Shown here: positions 37,406 through 45,986 of the stretch, one piece after another
How the letters are laid out: each line of letters starts with the position of its first letter
How positions within the stretch are numbered: the first letter of the stretch is position 1
NCBI RefSeq assembly: GCF_002056795.1
Contig: NZ_CP020104.1
Location: forward strand, 5,651,501-5,715,500
Length of the DNA: 64,000 nucleotides
Direction of reading: 5' to 3'
Source of the DNA: Spirosoma aerolatum
GTDB lineage: Bacteria > Bacteroidota > Bacteroidia > Cytophagales > Spirosomataceae
Made by a program: the position numbers and the translations under genes
The notes under the pieces: model-generated
What the model was told of the DNA's origin: nothing
Seen by the model: only the letters and a program-made list of their open reading frames with translations
The model's database searches: none

Positions 37406-37436
37406 CGCCGGGCAATATTGTCCGGCGCTGTTTTTT
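37406..37436 (+). terminator. Intrinsic terminator of katG
   Basis: CGCCGGGC (37406-37413) pairs with GTCCGGCG (37420-37427), with one G-T pair and a 6-base loop, and is followed by six T residues (37431-37436). This is a classical intrinsic terminator 36 bases after the katG stop. Confidence 0.85.
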
Positions 37437-37585
37437 GGTAATTGCTAGTATTGGTCTATAAATTCTTTCACACGCCCTCTTTCGCCTGCTGACAAAGGAA
37501 GTATCTTAGGATAGCGATAGCGACCTCTTACGAATTCGAATGCGCTTAGAAGCTCCCTTCATCAGCAGAATAACAGGCTATTTTT

Positions 37586-37882
37586 CTAGCTTGGACTAGA
37601 CGTGTTAGGCGCGTCCGGCTTTTTGCCTAGTACATCGTTTATAGTCGCTTCCGCATCGGGGAAATTGGTCTTGAGTACATCGGCCAATTGGGCTTTTAGT
37701 TTTTCAAAATATTCCGGTGCATTATCAATGGCCTCTTCGGCCTCCGATTTCAGTTGCAGTCCTTTTTCTTTGAGATCGGCCATCAATTTCTGACCGTCTT
37801 CGGTTTGTGCGTATTTATTGAGCGCAACTCCGGCGGCAGCGCCCAAAATAAACGTGGCTAAATGTTTGGCGTTAACTGGCAT
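37586..37882 (-). CDS. YtxH-like small protein
   Basis: 98 residues. An N-terminal hydrophobic segment with small residues ('LATFILGAAAGVALNKY') is followed by a charged helical tail rich in Lys and Glu. This layout matches YtxH-domain proteins, which are stress-linked, membrane-associated and of unknown mechanism. The upstream gap to DUF4386 is 100 bases on the same strand. It stands downstream of katG but convergent to it, so it is not in that operon. Confidence 0.7.
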   Translation of the reverse strand: MPVNAKHLATFILGAAAGVALNKYAQTEDGQKLMADLKEKGLQLKSEAEEAIDNAPEYFEKLKAQLADVLKTNFPDAEATINDVLGKKPDAPNTSSPS

Positions 37883-37982
37883 AGGTTCTGTCTGGTTTAA
37901 TGACTAATCGAACTTACTAAAAAGCATCTGTCGCACAACACCAAAATACATCACCTGCTGCTTCCCCTCGTTGGAAGGTTAA

Positions 37983-38708
37983 TTAGGCTTTCTGAACGGC
38001 AACCTCATCCAAGCGACGAAACTGAATACCTAAAACCAGCAGCCATACTAGCCAAAGTGTACTCCCCACTAATCCAGCCAATTCCCAGGTTGGGAAGCCC
38101 GGCAGTACAGTCGCGAACAGATCGCCCTGTGCCAATAGATAAATAGCCGAAGCCACTAGACCCAGATAACTTACCCAGCCTGAAACCATAGTCAGTCGAC
38201 GTAAAGCCAGCGATAGCAAAACGGTATAGGCAATGGTCAGCAGTTGACCCAGATGCTCTCCCAGCACACCACCACCATATTGATGAATAGCCGTAAAAAC
38301 AACTTCGGTCGCCTGTCGGGTTGCCAGGTCGGTCGTTTGAACATACTGAGCAGCCAACACAGGCACCACAAACGGCCAGCGCAGCAACCCAACAATTTGG
38401 ACAATACCCGACATAACGCCCAGCGTTGTTGCCCACCGCAAACCAGGTTCCTGTGGCTCCAGTTTCTGCCCGATAAGCACATACGCCTGTAGCAGAAGAA
38501 AACCACTGATAGCAAAGAGCCACCACACAGCTATCAGCAGCCCACCGCCCTGATGGAAGCGGGTCAATATAATGCCGGGTTCGTAGCGCAGCACATTCGG
38601 ATAATCGAAGAGTATGGTTAAGGCCGTGTACGGCACAATGACCAGAATAACGCCAAAAATGAGTAGATTACTAATAAATCGATTCGAAGGTAATAGAGCC
38701 GTTTTCAT
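37983..38708 (-). CDS. DUF4386-family membrane protein
   Basis: 241 residues from the Met at 38708; the frame is open to 38792, but the added Cys-rich stretch does not fit a membrane protein start. Six to seven hydrophobic helices are present. 'ARFHQGGGLL'-like 'LTRFHQGGGLLIAVWW' and 'EHLGQLLTIAYTVLLSLAL' match DUF4386, a family with no known activity. No operon partner is close, as the next minus-strand gene starts 128 bases upstream at its 3' end (38836). Confidence 0.75.
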   Translation of the reverse strand: MKTALLPSNRFISNLLIFGVILVIVPYTALTILFDYPNVLRYEPGIILTRFHQGGGLLIAVWWLFAISGFLLLQAYVLIGQKLEPQEPGLRWATTLGVMSGIVQIVGLLRWPFVVPVLAAQYVQTTDLATRQATEVVFTAIHQYGGGVLGEHLGQLLTIAYTVLLSLALRRLTMVSGWVSYLGLVASAIYLLAQGDLFATVLPGFPTWELAGLVGSTLWLVWLLVLGIQFRRLDEVAVQKA

Positions 38709-38835
38709 TTGTATACGATTGATTGACGATACAAAATTGGCTGAGCAACAGGGGCTATCTCCTGGACAAATGTCTAAATCGTTCGAGGTCATCGGTCACA
38801 GAGGAGTATCCCTGAACCATACGATATAGGACCCT

Positions 38836-39396
38836 TTATTGACCTATTTGCCGACTAGGCGGGAAACCATTCAGTGCACGCGTATTGCTAGGACTTTCAG
38901 CAAAAACCTTTACTTCGCTTAACAAAATACGACTCCCAAGACTATATGCCTGGGGCAACTGATTGGTTGGAACAATTGGATTAGGGCCTTCACCAAAGTG
39001 CGTAAAGCAGAAAGCGACTGGCAATACATAGCTTCCAGCCAAACGCGGATTAAGTGGAGGCATTCGCCCGAGGCCTGCCAGTATCGAATTTTCAAATCCG
39101 TATTGCCTACTAACGCTGACCGACATTTTTGGATAAAGGACTGAAACCTGCTGAATATGCCCGACATTGTCGACAGTAAAGCCAACATAATAACGGCCAT
39201 AAACTGCACGGGCGGCCGGTTTTGATGGATAATAAATCTGATTCGATACTACCTTGGCAAAAACAGGGTCGTTGTTAAGATCAGCGGAGAAAATTTGCGC
39301 TGTAGAACGGTCTGTATCTGGATTTATAGTAGGGCTCTGAACCAGTCCAACATAGGTAAGCAGCAAGAGTGTGAGAGAAATTACCAGTTGTTTCAT
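38836..39396 (-). CDS. Exported protein with TonB C-terminal-like domain
   Basis: 186 residues with a signal peptide ('LVISLTLLLLTYVGLVQS'). The middle, 'AVYGRYYVGFTVDNVGHIQQVSVLYP', resembles the TonB C-terminal fold ('GRVYVSFVVNTDG...' in the true TonB proteins of this window at 51969 and 52409). Unlike those, it lacks a clear transmembrane anchor with a proline-rich linker. Such stand-alone TonB-like domains are common in Bacteroidota, and their role is unclear. The tail after residue 135 is not typical of the fold. Confidence 0.55.
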   Translation of the reverse strand: MKQLVISLTLLLLTYVGLVQSPTINPDTDRSTAQIFSADLNNDPVFAKVVSNQIYYPSKPAARAVYGRYYVGFTVDNVGHIQQVSVLYPKMSVSVSRQYGFENSILAGLGRMPPLNPRLAGSYVLPVAFCFTHFGEGPNPIVPTNQLPQAYSLGSRILLSEVKVFAESPSNTRALNGFPPSRQIGQ

Positions 39397-39621
39397 AGCC
39401 TAACTATTTTTTGAAAAATTACAGCGCAGACCACTAGTAAGCAATCCTACGACCCAACCTTTAATAACATTATAACCTACTAATCACCAATAGCTTACCC
39501 AATCCTCTATTTCGTATGGTGGCCCGCAAACCAACTTAATGTTACGACCCTAAATCCGCAAGAATCGGGTTTTGGGGCAGGGCGATTATGACGACTTTTG
39601 CATAGTCAAAACGCAAATACA

Positions 39622-40473
39622 ATGACAACCGACAGCACGTACACCTATCAGCAAATCGCCCATGCCATCGAGCATCTGACCGCCACGTTTCGCGAACAGC
39701 CCTCGCTGAGTGAACTGGCAAACGAGGTTAATATGAGTGAGTTTCATTTTCAACGTCTGTTTACCGAATGGGCGGGTGTAAGTCCGAAAAAGTTCAGCCA
39801 GTACCTAACGCTCGAACACGCCAAAACCCAACTCCGAAAGGGCGTTCCCTTATCCGAAGCGGCTTATGAGGCTGGGCTCTCAGGAACAGGGCGTTTACAC
39901 GATCTCTTTGTTACCATCGAAGGCGTTACGCCGGGTCAGTTTAAGCAGGCAGGCTCCGGGTTGCAACTTGTGTATGGCGTATTCAATAGCCCTTTTGGCG
40001 CGTATGTGCTAGGGGCTGTGCATGACAAAATCGCGCTATTGCATTTTTTGGCCGAACAAGATGACCCAATTACTATTCTAAAAACTGCATGGCCTGAAGC
40101 ATCACTAGTCCACGATACGAATGCTGTTCAGGAGTTTGCCGATCAGATTTTCCCTGTCAATGGCGAACCCAAGCGGGCCACCAATACACCCTTACCTGTG
40201 TTGATGCGTGGGTCCGCGTTTCAGCTAAAAGTATGGGAAGCCCTGCTGAAAATTCCCGAAGGCCGATTGGCCAGTTACGATCAGATTGCCAATGCGATTG
40301 GACAGCCAACAGCATCGCGAGCGGTTGGAACGGCTATCGGCGCTAATCCGATCGGTTACCTGATTCCGTGCCATCGGGTCATTAAGAAAACCGGACTTTT
40401 CGGTGGCTATCGATGGGGGGCCGACCGCAAGCAGGCCATGCTGGGCTGGGAGGCCGCACGCGTTGACAACTAG
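39622..40473 (+). CDS. AraC-type domain fused to O6-methylguanine-DNA methyltransferase (Ada-like)
   Basis: 283 residues from ATG 39622; a TTG at 39598 is possible but less likely. Residues about 1-105 are an AraC helix-turn-helix domain ('SLSELANEVNMSEFHFQRLF', 20 shown). Residues about 195-280 form the methyltransferase with the acceptor C250 in 'IPCHRVIKKTG'. It removes methyl groups from O6-methylguanine in a suicide reaction and probably activates repair genes. The N-terminal metal-binding domain of E. coli Ada is missing here, but a separate gene for such a domain lies two genes downstream. The region between this gene and the next has a series of AATGAC repeats. Confidence 0.9.
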   Translation: MTTDSTYTYQQIAHAIEHLTATFREQPSLSELANEVNMSEFHFQRLFTEWAGVSPKKFSQYLTLEHAKTQLRKGVPLSEAAYEAGLSGTGRLHDLFVTIEGVTPGQFKQAGSGLQLVYGVFNSPFGAYVLGAVHDKIALLHFLAEQDDPITILKTAWPEASLVHDTNAVQEFADQIFPVNGEPKRATNTPLPVLMRGSAFQLKVWEALLKIPEGRLASYDQIANAIGQPTASRAVGTAIGANPIGYLIPCHRVIKKTGLFGGYRWGADRKQAMLGWEAARVDN

Positions 40474-40497
40474 TTATTAGGTGGTGGTTTACTTTGT

Positions 40498-40602
40498 GTC
40501 ATTTATTGTCAATCATTGTATTTTCCATTAATGACTATAAATACCTACCCAATGACCATGAATGACACGAAGTATATGACCACTTAATGACTTTCCAATG
40601 AC
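40498..40602. promoter_or_regulatory. AATGAC repeat cluster ahead of the dioxygenase gene
   Basis: AATGAC occurs at 40530, 40551, 40561, 40586 and 40597, and its complement GTCATT at 40498. The last copy contains the start codon of the dioxygenase gene. The outer parts also form an imperfect inverted repeat (about 40486-40515 with 40560-40590). It may be a binding array for the upstream Ada-like regulator or only a low-complexity remnant. Confidence 0.35.
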
Positions 40603-41266
40603 TTTAGCCACGCTCTCTGAAACAGGTTTTGCCGTATTGCCTCCACGGCTATCACCGGAGGAATGCGACCATGTTGCAACGCTCTTTGATGCCTCAGATC
40701 TATACAGGAAAACGGTAGTGATGCAACGACATGGGTATGGTAGCGGTGAATACAAGTATTTTCGTTATCCCCTGCCTGCTGTTGTTGATCGGCTTCGACA
40801 TGAATTATTTGCTCAACTGGCTCCTGTCGCCAACGATTGGAATGCTAAACTGGGCATTGACCTGCGTTACCCTACTAACCTTGACGAATGGCTGGTAATG
40901 TGCCATGAAGTCGGGCAAACCAAACCAACACCCCTCATCCTGAAATACAGTGCTGGCGACTGGAACGCACTCCATCAGGATATGTATGGTGAATTGTATT
41001 TTCCGTTTCAGGCAGTTCTTTTCCTAAGTCAACCCAATCGGGACTATACGGGTGGCGAATTTGTTCTCATCGAACAGCGACCACGTATGCAATCGAAACC
41101 CATCGTTTTACAGCCCGAACAAGGCCAGGTTGTTGTATTCACGACAAAATACCGACCGGCTAAAGGCACACGTGGTTACTACCGACTGACGATGCGACAC
41201 GGTGTCAGTGAAGTTCGGACAGGTACGCGCATCAACGTTGGGCTTATTTTTCACGATGCAGCATGA
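40598..41266 (+). CDS. 2-oxoglutarate/Fe(II) dioxygenase, repair-associated
   Basis: 222 residues. The iron ligands are H126 and D128 in 'NALHQDMYGE' and H201 in 'MRHGVSEV'; the 2-oxoglutarate-binding Arg is in 'RTGTRINVGLIFH'. The fold is the double-stranded beta-helix of the prolyl hydroxylase/AlkB superfamily. Position between an Ada-like methyltransferase and an Ada metal-binding protein, with ATGA overlap to the latter, points to oxidative removal of alkyl groups from DNA or a related repair task. It does not look like canonical AlkB, so the exact substrate is open. Confidence 0.82.
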   Translation: MTLATLSETGFAVLPPRLSPEECDHVATLFDASDLYRKTVVMQRHGYGSGEYKYFRYPLPAVVDRLRHELFAQLAPVANDWNAKLGIDLRYPTNLDEWLVMCHEVGQTKPTPLILKYSAGDWNALHQDMYGELYFPFQAVLFLSQPNRDYTGGEFVLIEQRPRMQSKPIVLQPEQGQVVVFTTKYRPAKGTRGYYRLTMRHGVSEVRTGTRINVGLIFHDAA

Positions 41267-41556
41267 TCCGTCATGTTGATCTCGGTCCAACACCATTTGC
41301 CCGACTGCGAAGGTTAGTTAGCGAACTAAAAACAGGAGCTATTGCGCTCGGTGGCCATCGTCCTGGCAAGTTATACGGTCGGCTGGATTGTCGGGCTGGT
41401 AAGCGAATGAAACCTGAAAACCGGGTGTTTTTTCGCAATGCAACAGAAGCCATTGTAATTGGGTATCGCCCATGTGCTGTGTGTATGCCCGAAGCCTACA
41501 AAACATGGAAAGCAAATACTTCCAACGCAAAACTCCCCCTGAATGCTGCTTCGTAA
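41263..41556 (+). CDS. Stand-alone Ada metal-binding-domain protein
   Basis: 97 residues. The segment 'KLYGRLDCRAGKRMKPENRVFF' onward to 'GYRPCAVCMPE' matches the N-terminal zinc domain of Ada. In Ada the four Cys ligands include the one that accepts methyl from phosphotriesters ('FCRPSC'). Here the equivalent is 'YGRLDC', so the first Cys is Gly and only three Cys remain. Short proteins with this variant are widespread, so it is a true subfamily and not decay. It overlaps the dioxygenase stop by 4 bases. It probably cannot do the classical methyl transfer and may act as a DNA-binding helper. Confidence 0.8.
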   Translation: MIRHVDLGPTPFARLRRLVSELKTGAIALGGHRPGKLYGRLDCRAGKRMKPENRVFFRNATEAIVIGYRPCAVCMPEAYKTWKANTSNAKLPLNAAS

Positions 41557-41574
41557 GCTCATTCAGGGGGAGTT
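41531..41574 (+). terminator. 15-bp hairpin containing the stop codon of the repair operon
   Basis: AACTCCCCCTGAATG (41531-41545) pairs exactly with 41560-41574 over a 14-base loop. The stop codon of the Ada-domain gene (41554-41556) lies in the loop and the last coding bases form the left arm. Confidence 0.75.
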
Positions 41575-41625
41575 GTATATGAAGTGTCTTCTTTTAGCGA
41601 TACGGGTAGCCAAACAAGCTACTTA

Positions 41626-41958
41626 TCAGAGCAGATCGATAGCGATCATAACGATGTGCAGGATCAGGCTAATAGCGAAGCCGGAAAAAATATATCGGAC
41701 GGGTAAGGCAGAAAGTACGGGAACCAGCACCCCTAAAAAACAAAGCATACTAACCAGAAACTGCCAATCCCCTCCGCCAAAGTTGGCCATGATCAGCAAC
41801 AGTACAGGCGACAGGATGCATCCCTGAATGGCCAAGGCGCCGACAGCCCATCCAAAGCGATAAAACTCGGCTTCTGAAACAAATTTTTTAACGGATGAAA
41901 TCCATGAAGTATCGGTGGTTGTGCTATAGTCAGGAGTTACTTGTGTGAGCGTTGCCAT
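41626..41958 (-). CDS. Small membrane protein
   Basis: 110 residues from the Met at 41958; the longer frame to 42036 adds a stretch unlikely to be translated. A polar N-terminus of about 35 residues is followed by three hydrophobic helices ('LAIQGCILSPVLLLIMANF', 'FLVSMLCFLGVLVPVLSAL', 'FAISLILHIVMIAIDLL'). No family was recognised. It lies downstream of the GLPGLI gene on the same strand, but a strong terminator is in between, so it should have its own promoter. Confidence 0.55.
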   Translation of the reverse strand: MATLTQVTPDYSTTTDTSWISSVKKFVSEAEFYRFGWAVGALAIQGCILSPVLLLIMANFGGGDWQFLVSMLCFLGVLVPVLSALPVRYIFSGFAISLILHIVMIAIDLL

Positions 41959-42064
41959 GATTTTGCGTGTTTGAATTACTCTACAAATCACGGCAGGACT
42001 GTCCTGAACGTACATGACGTCTATCAGGATCAACATTGACTTTTGTTAGGTAAAGGCCATAAAC

Positions 42065-42096
42065 ACGAAAACCGCTTGTCAGGAAGCGGTTTTCGT
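42065..42096 (-). terminator. Intrinsic terminator of the barrel-GLPGLI operon
   Basis: ACGAAAACCGCTT (42065-42077) pairs exactly with AAGCGGTTTTCGT (42084-42096) over 6 bases. On the minus strand the hairpin ends in a T-rich stretch, 22 bases after the GLPGLI stop. Confidence 0.85.
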
Positions 42097-42117
42097 AGTC
42101 AACTCAATTGAGTTTTC

Positions 42118-42864
42118 TCAATAACGTATTTCCCAGTACGGATTTTCATGAGCTACTGTTTGCTGGGCGATATACTGGCGAATCACCTTATCGTAGGCAG
42201 CATCGTCTATTTTCTTCCCTTTCACTTTAGGTAGCTTGAGGTCATCAGCCGTAAGCGGGCGGAACGTAACGTTGGTTGCTTCAATGATCACCGTGCCATC
42301 ATCGATATTCAGTTCCAGAATCAGACCGGGCAACCCACACATCCGTTCGGGACCAGCCGACACCGGAATATCCTGCGCAAACCAGGCCGTAATTTTCTGG
42401 TTTTTGATAGGATCTTCCGTCTCCGCTTTCATGCAAATGAAGCCCGCTACCTCTTTGATCTGATTCCCAATTTTCCAGACGGGTGCATGGATCGAATCTT
42501 CAACAACGTAGGTTTTACCCAGCATTTCGATGATGTCCGTCTTTTTATCTTTTTCAAAGTTGCGGTACAGATCCAGTTCGTACTGTCGCCAAGAGTACCC
42601 TCCCTCTTCCGGTTCCGTACTGAAATAGGTGTACAGACTTTCGTTGGCGTTAAAGGCCATTTTCATTTTCGTGCCTTTGTTGTTCTCTTCCCAGTTCTTG
42701 CGCAGCTGAGTCTGACGGTCCTTTTGTTCCTGACTCAGAAACGTCAGTCTACTGATCATTTTACTCCAGTAATCTTTACGAACGTAGGTCACTACACCTT
42801 CCGTTTTCTGGGCCATAGCCATCGAGCTGACCATCAGGCATAGTACCAGGACTAGTTTCTTCAT
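42118..42864 (-). CDS. GLPGLI-family exported protein
   Basis: 248 residues with a signal peptide ('LVLVLCLMVSSMAMAQ'). The name-giving motif is plain in 'ERMCGLPGLILEL'. Members occur in Bacteroidota and typically sit beside large outer-membrane barrels, as here, where the barrel gene ends 30 bases upstream. The function is not known; copper or peptide handling has been proposed for some loci, but nothing in this sequence decides it. Expression should follow the barrel gene, with the terminator at 42065-42096 closing the operon. Confidence 0.9.
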   Translation of the reverse strand: MKKLVLVLCLMVSSMAMAQKTEGVVTYVRKDYWSKMISRLTFLSQEQKDRQTQLRKNWEENNKGTKMKMAFNANESLYTYFSTEPEEGGYSWRQYELDLYRNFEKDKKTDIIEMLGKTYVVEDSIHAPVWKIGNQIKEVAGFICMKAETEDPIKNQKITAWFAQDIPVSAGPERMCGLPGLILELNIDDGTVIIEATNVTFRPLTADDLKLPKVKGKKIDDAAYDKVIRQYIAQQTVAHENPYWEIRY

Positions 42865-42894
42865 GATAAATAGTGCGTTTAGACGAGCTTGAAA

Positions 42895-45747
42895 TCAATA
42901 ATAATCCCGGCGCATTTTCGCCTGAACCCCCCGCATGTTGTACGTAAAGCTTAGCATAAAATACCGGGCCAGCGACTGAATTCGTTCGGTACTGGTATAG
43001 TTCTGCCCAGCATACTGCGATACCACCACGTTGCGATTGAGCAGATCGAAACCTGACAGCCGAACCTCTGCTTTTTTCGCCTTCCCAACGATACGATAGA
43101 TCGACGAACTTAACAAGGGAATCTGCTGATTGAAATTCAGCTTCTCGTTTTTATACTCGTTATAGTTCAGCGTCGTGTTCAGGTAAAAATCACCGGGCAG
43201 TTTCAGGTTCAGATCACCCCGGATGCTGTTGTTGTAGATGGTCTGATTCTGCGTCGTATTGATCGAATACTTGGTATTGGTAATGCTCATATTCGCGTTA
43301 CCGTAAAATGTGATCCACTCTTTAGGCGTCAACTCCAGCCGGACACCAAACGAGTAATTCTGGTTATTTGTCTCGTTCAGCACTTCATTGATTCGCGTCA
43401 GATTGTGGCCCAAATTCAACGAGGTATTCAGGTTAAGCGTTGCCTTTGTTTTCTTCAGCGGGAAGCCGAAATAAATATTAGATCCCAGATTTTTACCACC
43501 CGTCAGGTTTTCAGGCATCGTCGTTGTAATCAGGGTTTTCGGATCAACGGTCTGGCTATACACGATCTGGTTTACAAAATAGGTCGTGTAAATATTCGTC
43601 CATAAATTAATGAAGCTCCCTGGGTTAAAGTAGTTGTACGAAGCACTCAGGTTATGACCCAACTGAGGGAGCAGGTTCGGATTTCCACGGGTAATGGCCA
43701 GTGGGTTGCTGTTGCTGGTTACTGGCTGTAAATCGCGCGAGGATGGTATCTGTACCCCTACATCATAATTGGCTCCCAGGTATCGGTTATTTTTCAGATC
43801 GAAGTTGAGCGAGACGTTCGGAATCACTGTCGTGAACGTCCGGTTGATGGGTTGAAGCGGCTGGCTCTGGTCGCGGGCAAATTTCCCATCAAGCTGAAAT
43901 TGCTGTCCTGCTACCCCAGCCGATATATTCAGCCCTTTGTAGGAGTAACGCACACTGCTCCCCAATCGGTTGAACAGGTAATTGTTCTTGTAATACAAAC
44001 TCAGGGAATCAATCCGTCGGCGGCTGTCGTCCAGGTTTGCTACATCGCGATCTACTTCATCGTAGCGGAGGTTAAAGTTATAGAACGTCTCCCAGAAGAA
44101 CTTTTTGGCGAACGGCTCTACATAGAGTAGGTTAGCCTTGTATTGGTTGCTGATCGAATTTGTTCCCTGATCCTGATTGAGTATCCGCAACATGTCGTTC
44201 ACACTGGTAGCCTGATAAAATTCGTTCCGGGCTTTCAGCAGTAAATCGCCATCATTTTTATTCATCTGGAAGGTGGCACTGGCGCCAAAGTTGCGCCCTT
44301 TCTTTTTGAACTTCAGCCGGTATAGCAGCGTATTGGCTATCGCAAACTGGTTGGCTGATGAATTGTTCGTCGATTGACTATACGTTGTCGGCAGTTCAGC
44401 GCTAGTAGCGACGCTCTGAAAAACCCGTTGCTGACTTTGCAGGTTGCTACTATTAAGTCCAAATCGGCTATTACTGATGATCAGCAACGTTTGCATGGAA
44501 TCGAGCTGCTTCTCTAAACGGAAGCTAATCCGATGGTTCGTAGCCAGATTCGACTGGCTGCTGGTGTCCGTTTTCCGCAGATTGGTTGAGCCAGGCAGGT
44601 AACTTTTATTTTCCCGAAGCGCGTCCAGATTTAACCGGGTCTGGTTGAAATAATAGCTTGTACTTAGCTTGGTTTTCTTCGTGTCGTAGTTGTAATTAAG
44701 GCCCCCTGCCGTATTTTTGGTAAAGCCCCGGCCATTGCCGCCACTAATCGGAATGGTCAGACTTTCATTGTCATCGCCAAAGTAGAGATAACGATTAGAG
44801 CCACTAAACCCGAAGTCGGCATTATCGTTCCAGTTAAACGAGTTACTCCCTCTAAAATCCTGGTAGTCATTAAAGGAAAGGCCCTGCTGGTTTGTGTTAT
44901 TCCCGAGCAGCAAGGCCGAAAATTGTTGCTTACTGTCGAACTTGTTGTAGCTTCCTTTTCCCTCAAAACGCGTCGATACATTATTCGAAGCAGGACCAGC
45001 TCCGGCTGTCAATTTTCCAAAACCACCTTTTTTAAACTCTTCTTTCAGTTGCAGGTTAACGGTTTTTTCTTTTTTGCCGTCGTCAACGCCGGTCATTTTA
45101 GCCTGTTCGGTTTTGTCGTTAAACACCTGAACTTTTGTAATGGCTTCGGCCTGCAGGTTCTTGGTGGCCAACTTCGGATCATCCCCGAAAAAGCTCTTTC
45201 CATCGACCGTTACTTTTTTAACCTCCTGCCCCTGTGCCCGAATGTTCCCGTCCTGATCGACCTGAACGCCAGGCAGTTTTCTCAGTAAATCTTCCACCGT
45301 CGATCCGGGCGGGACCTTAAATGAACTGGCATTGTATTCGATAGTATCGCCTTTGATCGTCAGCGGAGCCTTTGCCGTTCGAACCACTACTTCCATCAGT
45401 TCGCGCGTGATCGGCTTCAGTTTCAACGGCCCTAAATCCATAACCGGCTCCCCTGTCGACTTAATCAGTTGATTATAAGGAATCAACCCGACAAACGAAA
45501 TTTTCAGAATGTAGGTCCCCGCCTTTATATTCTTGAAGGAGAAAGCACCATTGTCGCCCGTTCGGGTAAAGTTCACCATCGACGAATCTTTGGCGCTAAG
45601 CAGCATAACCGTCGAGGAAGGCAGCGGAGCCGATGTCGTATCGACAGCACGGCCCTGAAGCGTAAAGCGAGTTGCCGCCGGTGGACTTTGTGCATAAAGC
45701 GAAGCCGTGAGCAGGCATAGTAAGGCCAGCAGGGAAAGGTTTCTCAT
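42895..45747 (-). CDS. Outer-membrane beta-barrel protein with carboxypeptidase-like N-domain (TonB-dependent type)
   Basis: 950 residues. A signal peptide ending near 'TASLYAQ' is followed by a carboxypeptidase-regulatory-like domain (about 28-110), a plug-like domain (about 120-230, with 'VEDLLRKLPGVQVDQDGNI' and 'TVDGKSFFGDDPK'), and a long run of alternating strands forming the barrel. Members of this group often lack a TonB box and may not be classical transporters. The partner is the GLPGLI gene 30 bases downstream. Substrate is unknown. A TATATTTG -7 box lies 36 bases before the start codon. Confidence 0.88.
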   Translation of the reverse strand: MRNLSLLALLCLLTASLYAQSPPAATRFTLQGRAVDTTSAPLPSSTVMLLSAKDSSMVNFTRTGDNGAFSFKNIKAGTYILKISFVGLIPYNQLIKSTGEPVMDLGPLKLKPITRELMEVVVRTAKAPLTIKGDTIEYNASSFKVPPGSTVEDLLRKLPGVQVDQDGNIRAQGQEVKKVTVDGKSFFGDDPKLATKNLQAEAITKVQVFNDKTEQAKMTGVDDGKKEKTVNLQLKEEFKKGGFGKLTAGAGPASNNVSTRFEGKGSYNKFDSKQQFSALLLGNNTNQQGLSFNDYQDFRGSNSFNWNDNADFGFSGSNRYLYFGDDNESLTIPISGGNGRGFTKNTAGGLNYNYDTKKTKLSTSYYFNQTRLNLDALRENKSYLPGSTNLRKTDTSSQSNLATNHRISFRLEKQLDSMQTLLIISNSRFGLNSSNLQSQQRVFQSVATSAELPTTYSQSTNNSSANQFAIANTLLYRLKFKKKGRNFGASATFQMNKNDGDLLLKARNEFYQATSVNDMLRILNQDQGTNSISNQYKANLLYVEPFAKKFFWETFYNFNLRYDEVDRDVANLDDSRRRIDSLSLYYKNNYLFNRLGSSVRYSYKGLNISAGVAGQQFQLDGKFARDQSQPLQPINRTFTTVIPNVSLNFDLKNNRYLGANYDVGVQIPSSRDLQPVTSNSNPLAITRGNPNLLPQLGHNLSASYNYFNPGSFINLWTNIYTTYFVNQIVYSQTVDPKTLITTTMPENLTGGKNLGSNIYFGFPLKKTKATLNLNTSLNLGHNLTRINEVLNETNNQNYSFGVRLELTPKEWITFYGNANMSITNTKYSINTTQNQTIYNNSIRGDLNLKLPGDFYLNTTLNYNEYKNEKLNFNQQIPLLSSSIYRIVGKAKKAEVRLSGFDLLNRNVVVSQYAGQNYTSTERIQSLARYFMLSFTYNMRGVQAKMRRDYY

Positions 45748-45782
45748 GGATGATCGAATAGAAGATAATAGGATAATAAGAG

Positions 45783-45790
45783 CAAATATA
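45783..45790 (-). promoter_or_regulatory. -7 promoter box for the barrel gene
   Basis: On the minus strand the sequence reads TATATTTG, an exact TAnnTTTG, 36 bases before the start codon at 45747. The remaining gap to pabB (45791-45986) is A/T-rich and shows no other clear signal. Confidence 0.5.
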
Positions 45791-45986
45791 AAAAACAGTT
45801 AATAGGTTAGTTACGGCCTTAACGAATTTTAACTAATTTTTTAGTAAATTAACTATTTTTATAGGAATAAACCGAATACCCTGCTCAACTAACCGAAAGA
45901 GCCTTATTCCGATAAAAAGGTTGCATCCTTTGATTAGTGATGAGAAAAAACAGGAATTGATTGCATAAAACAAGGCCTTTAATTGA

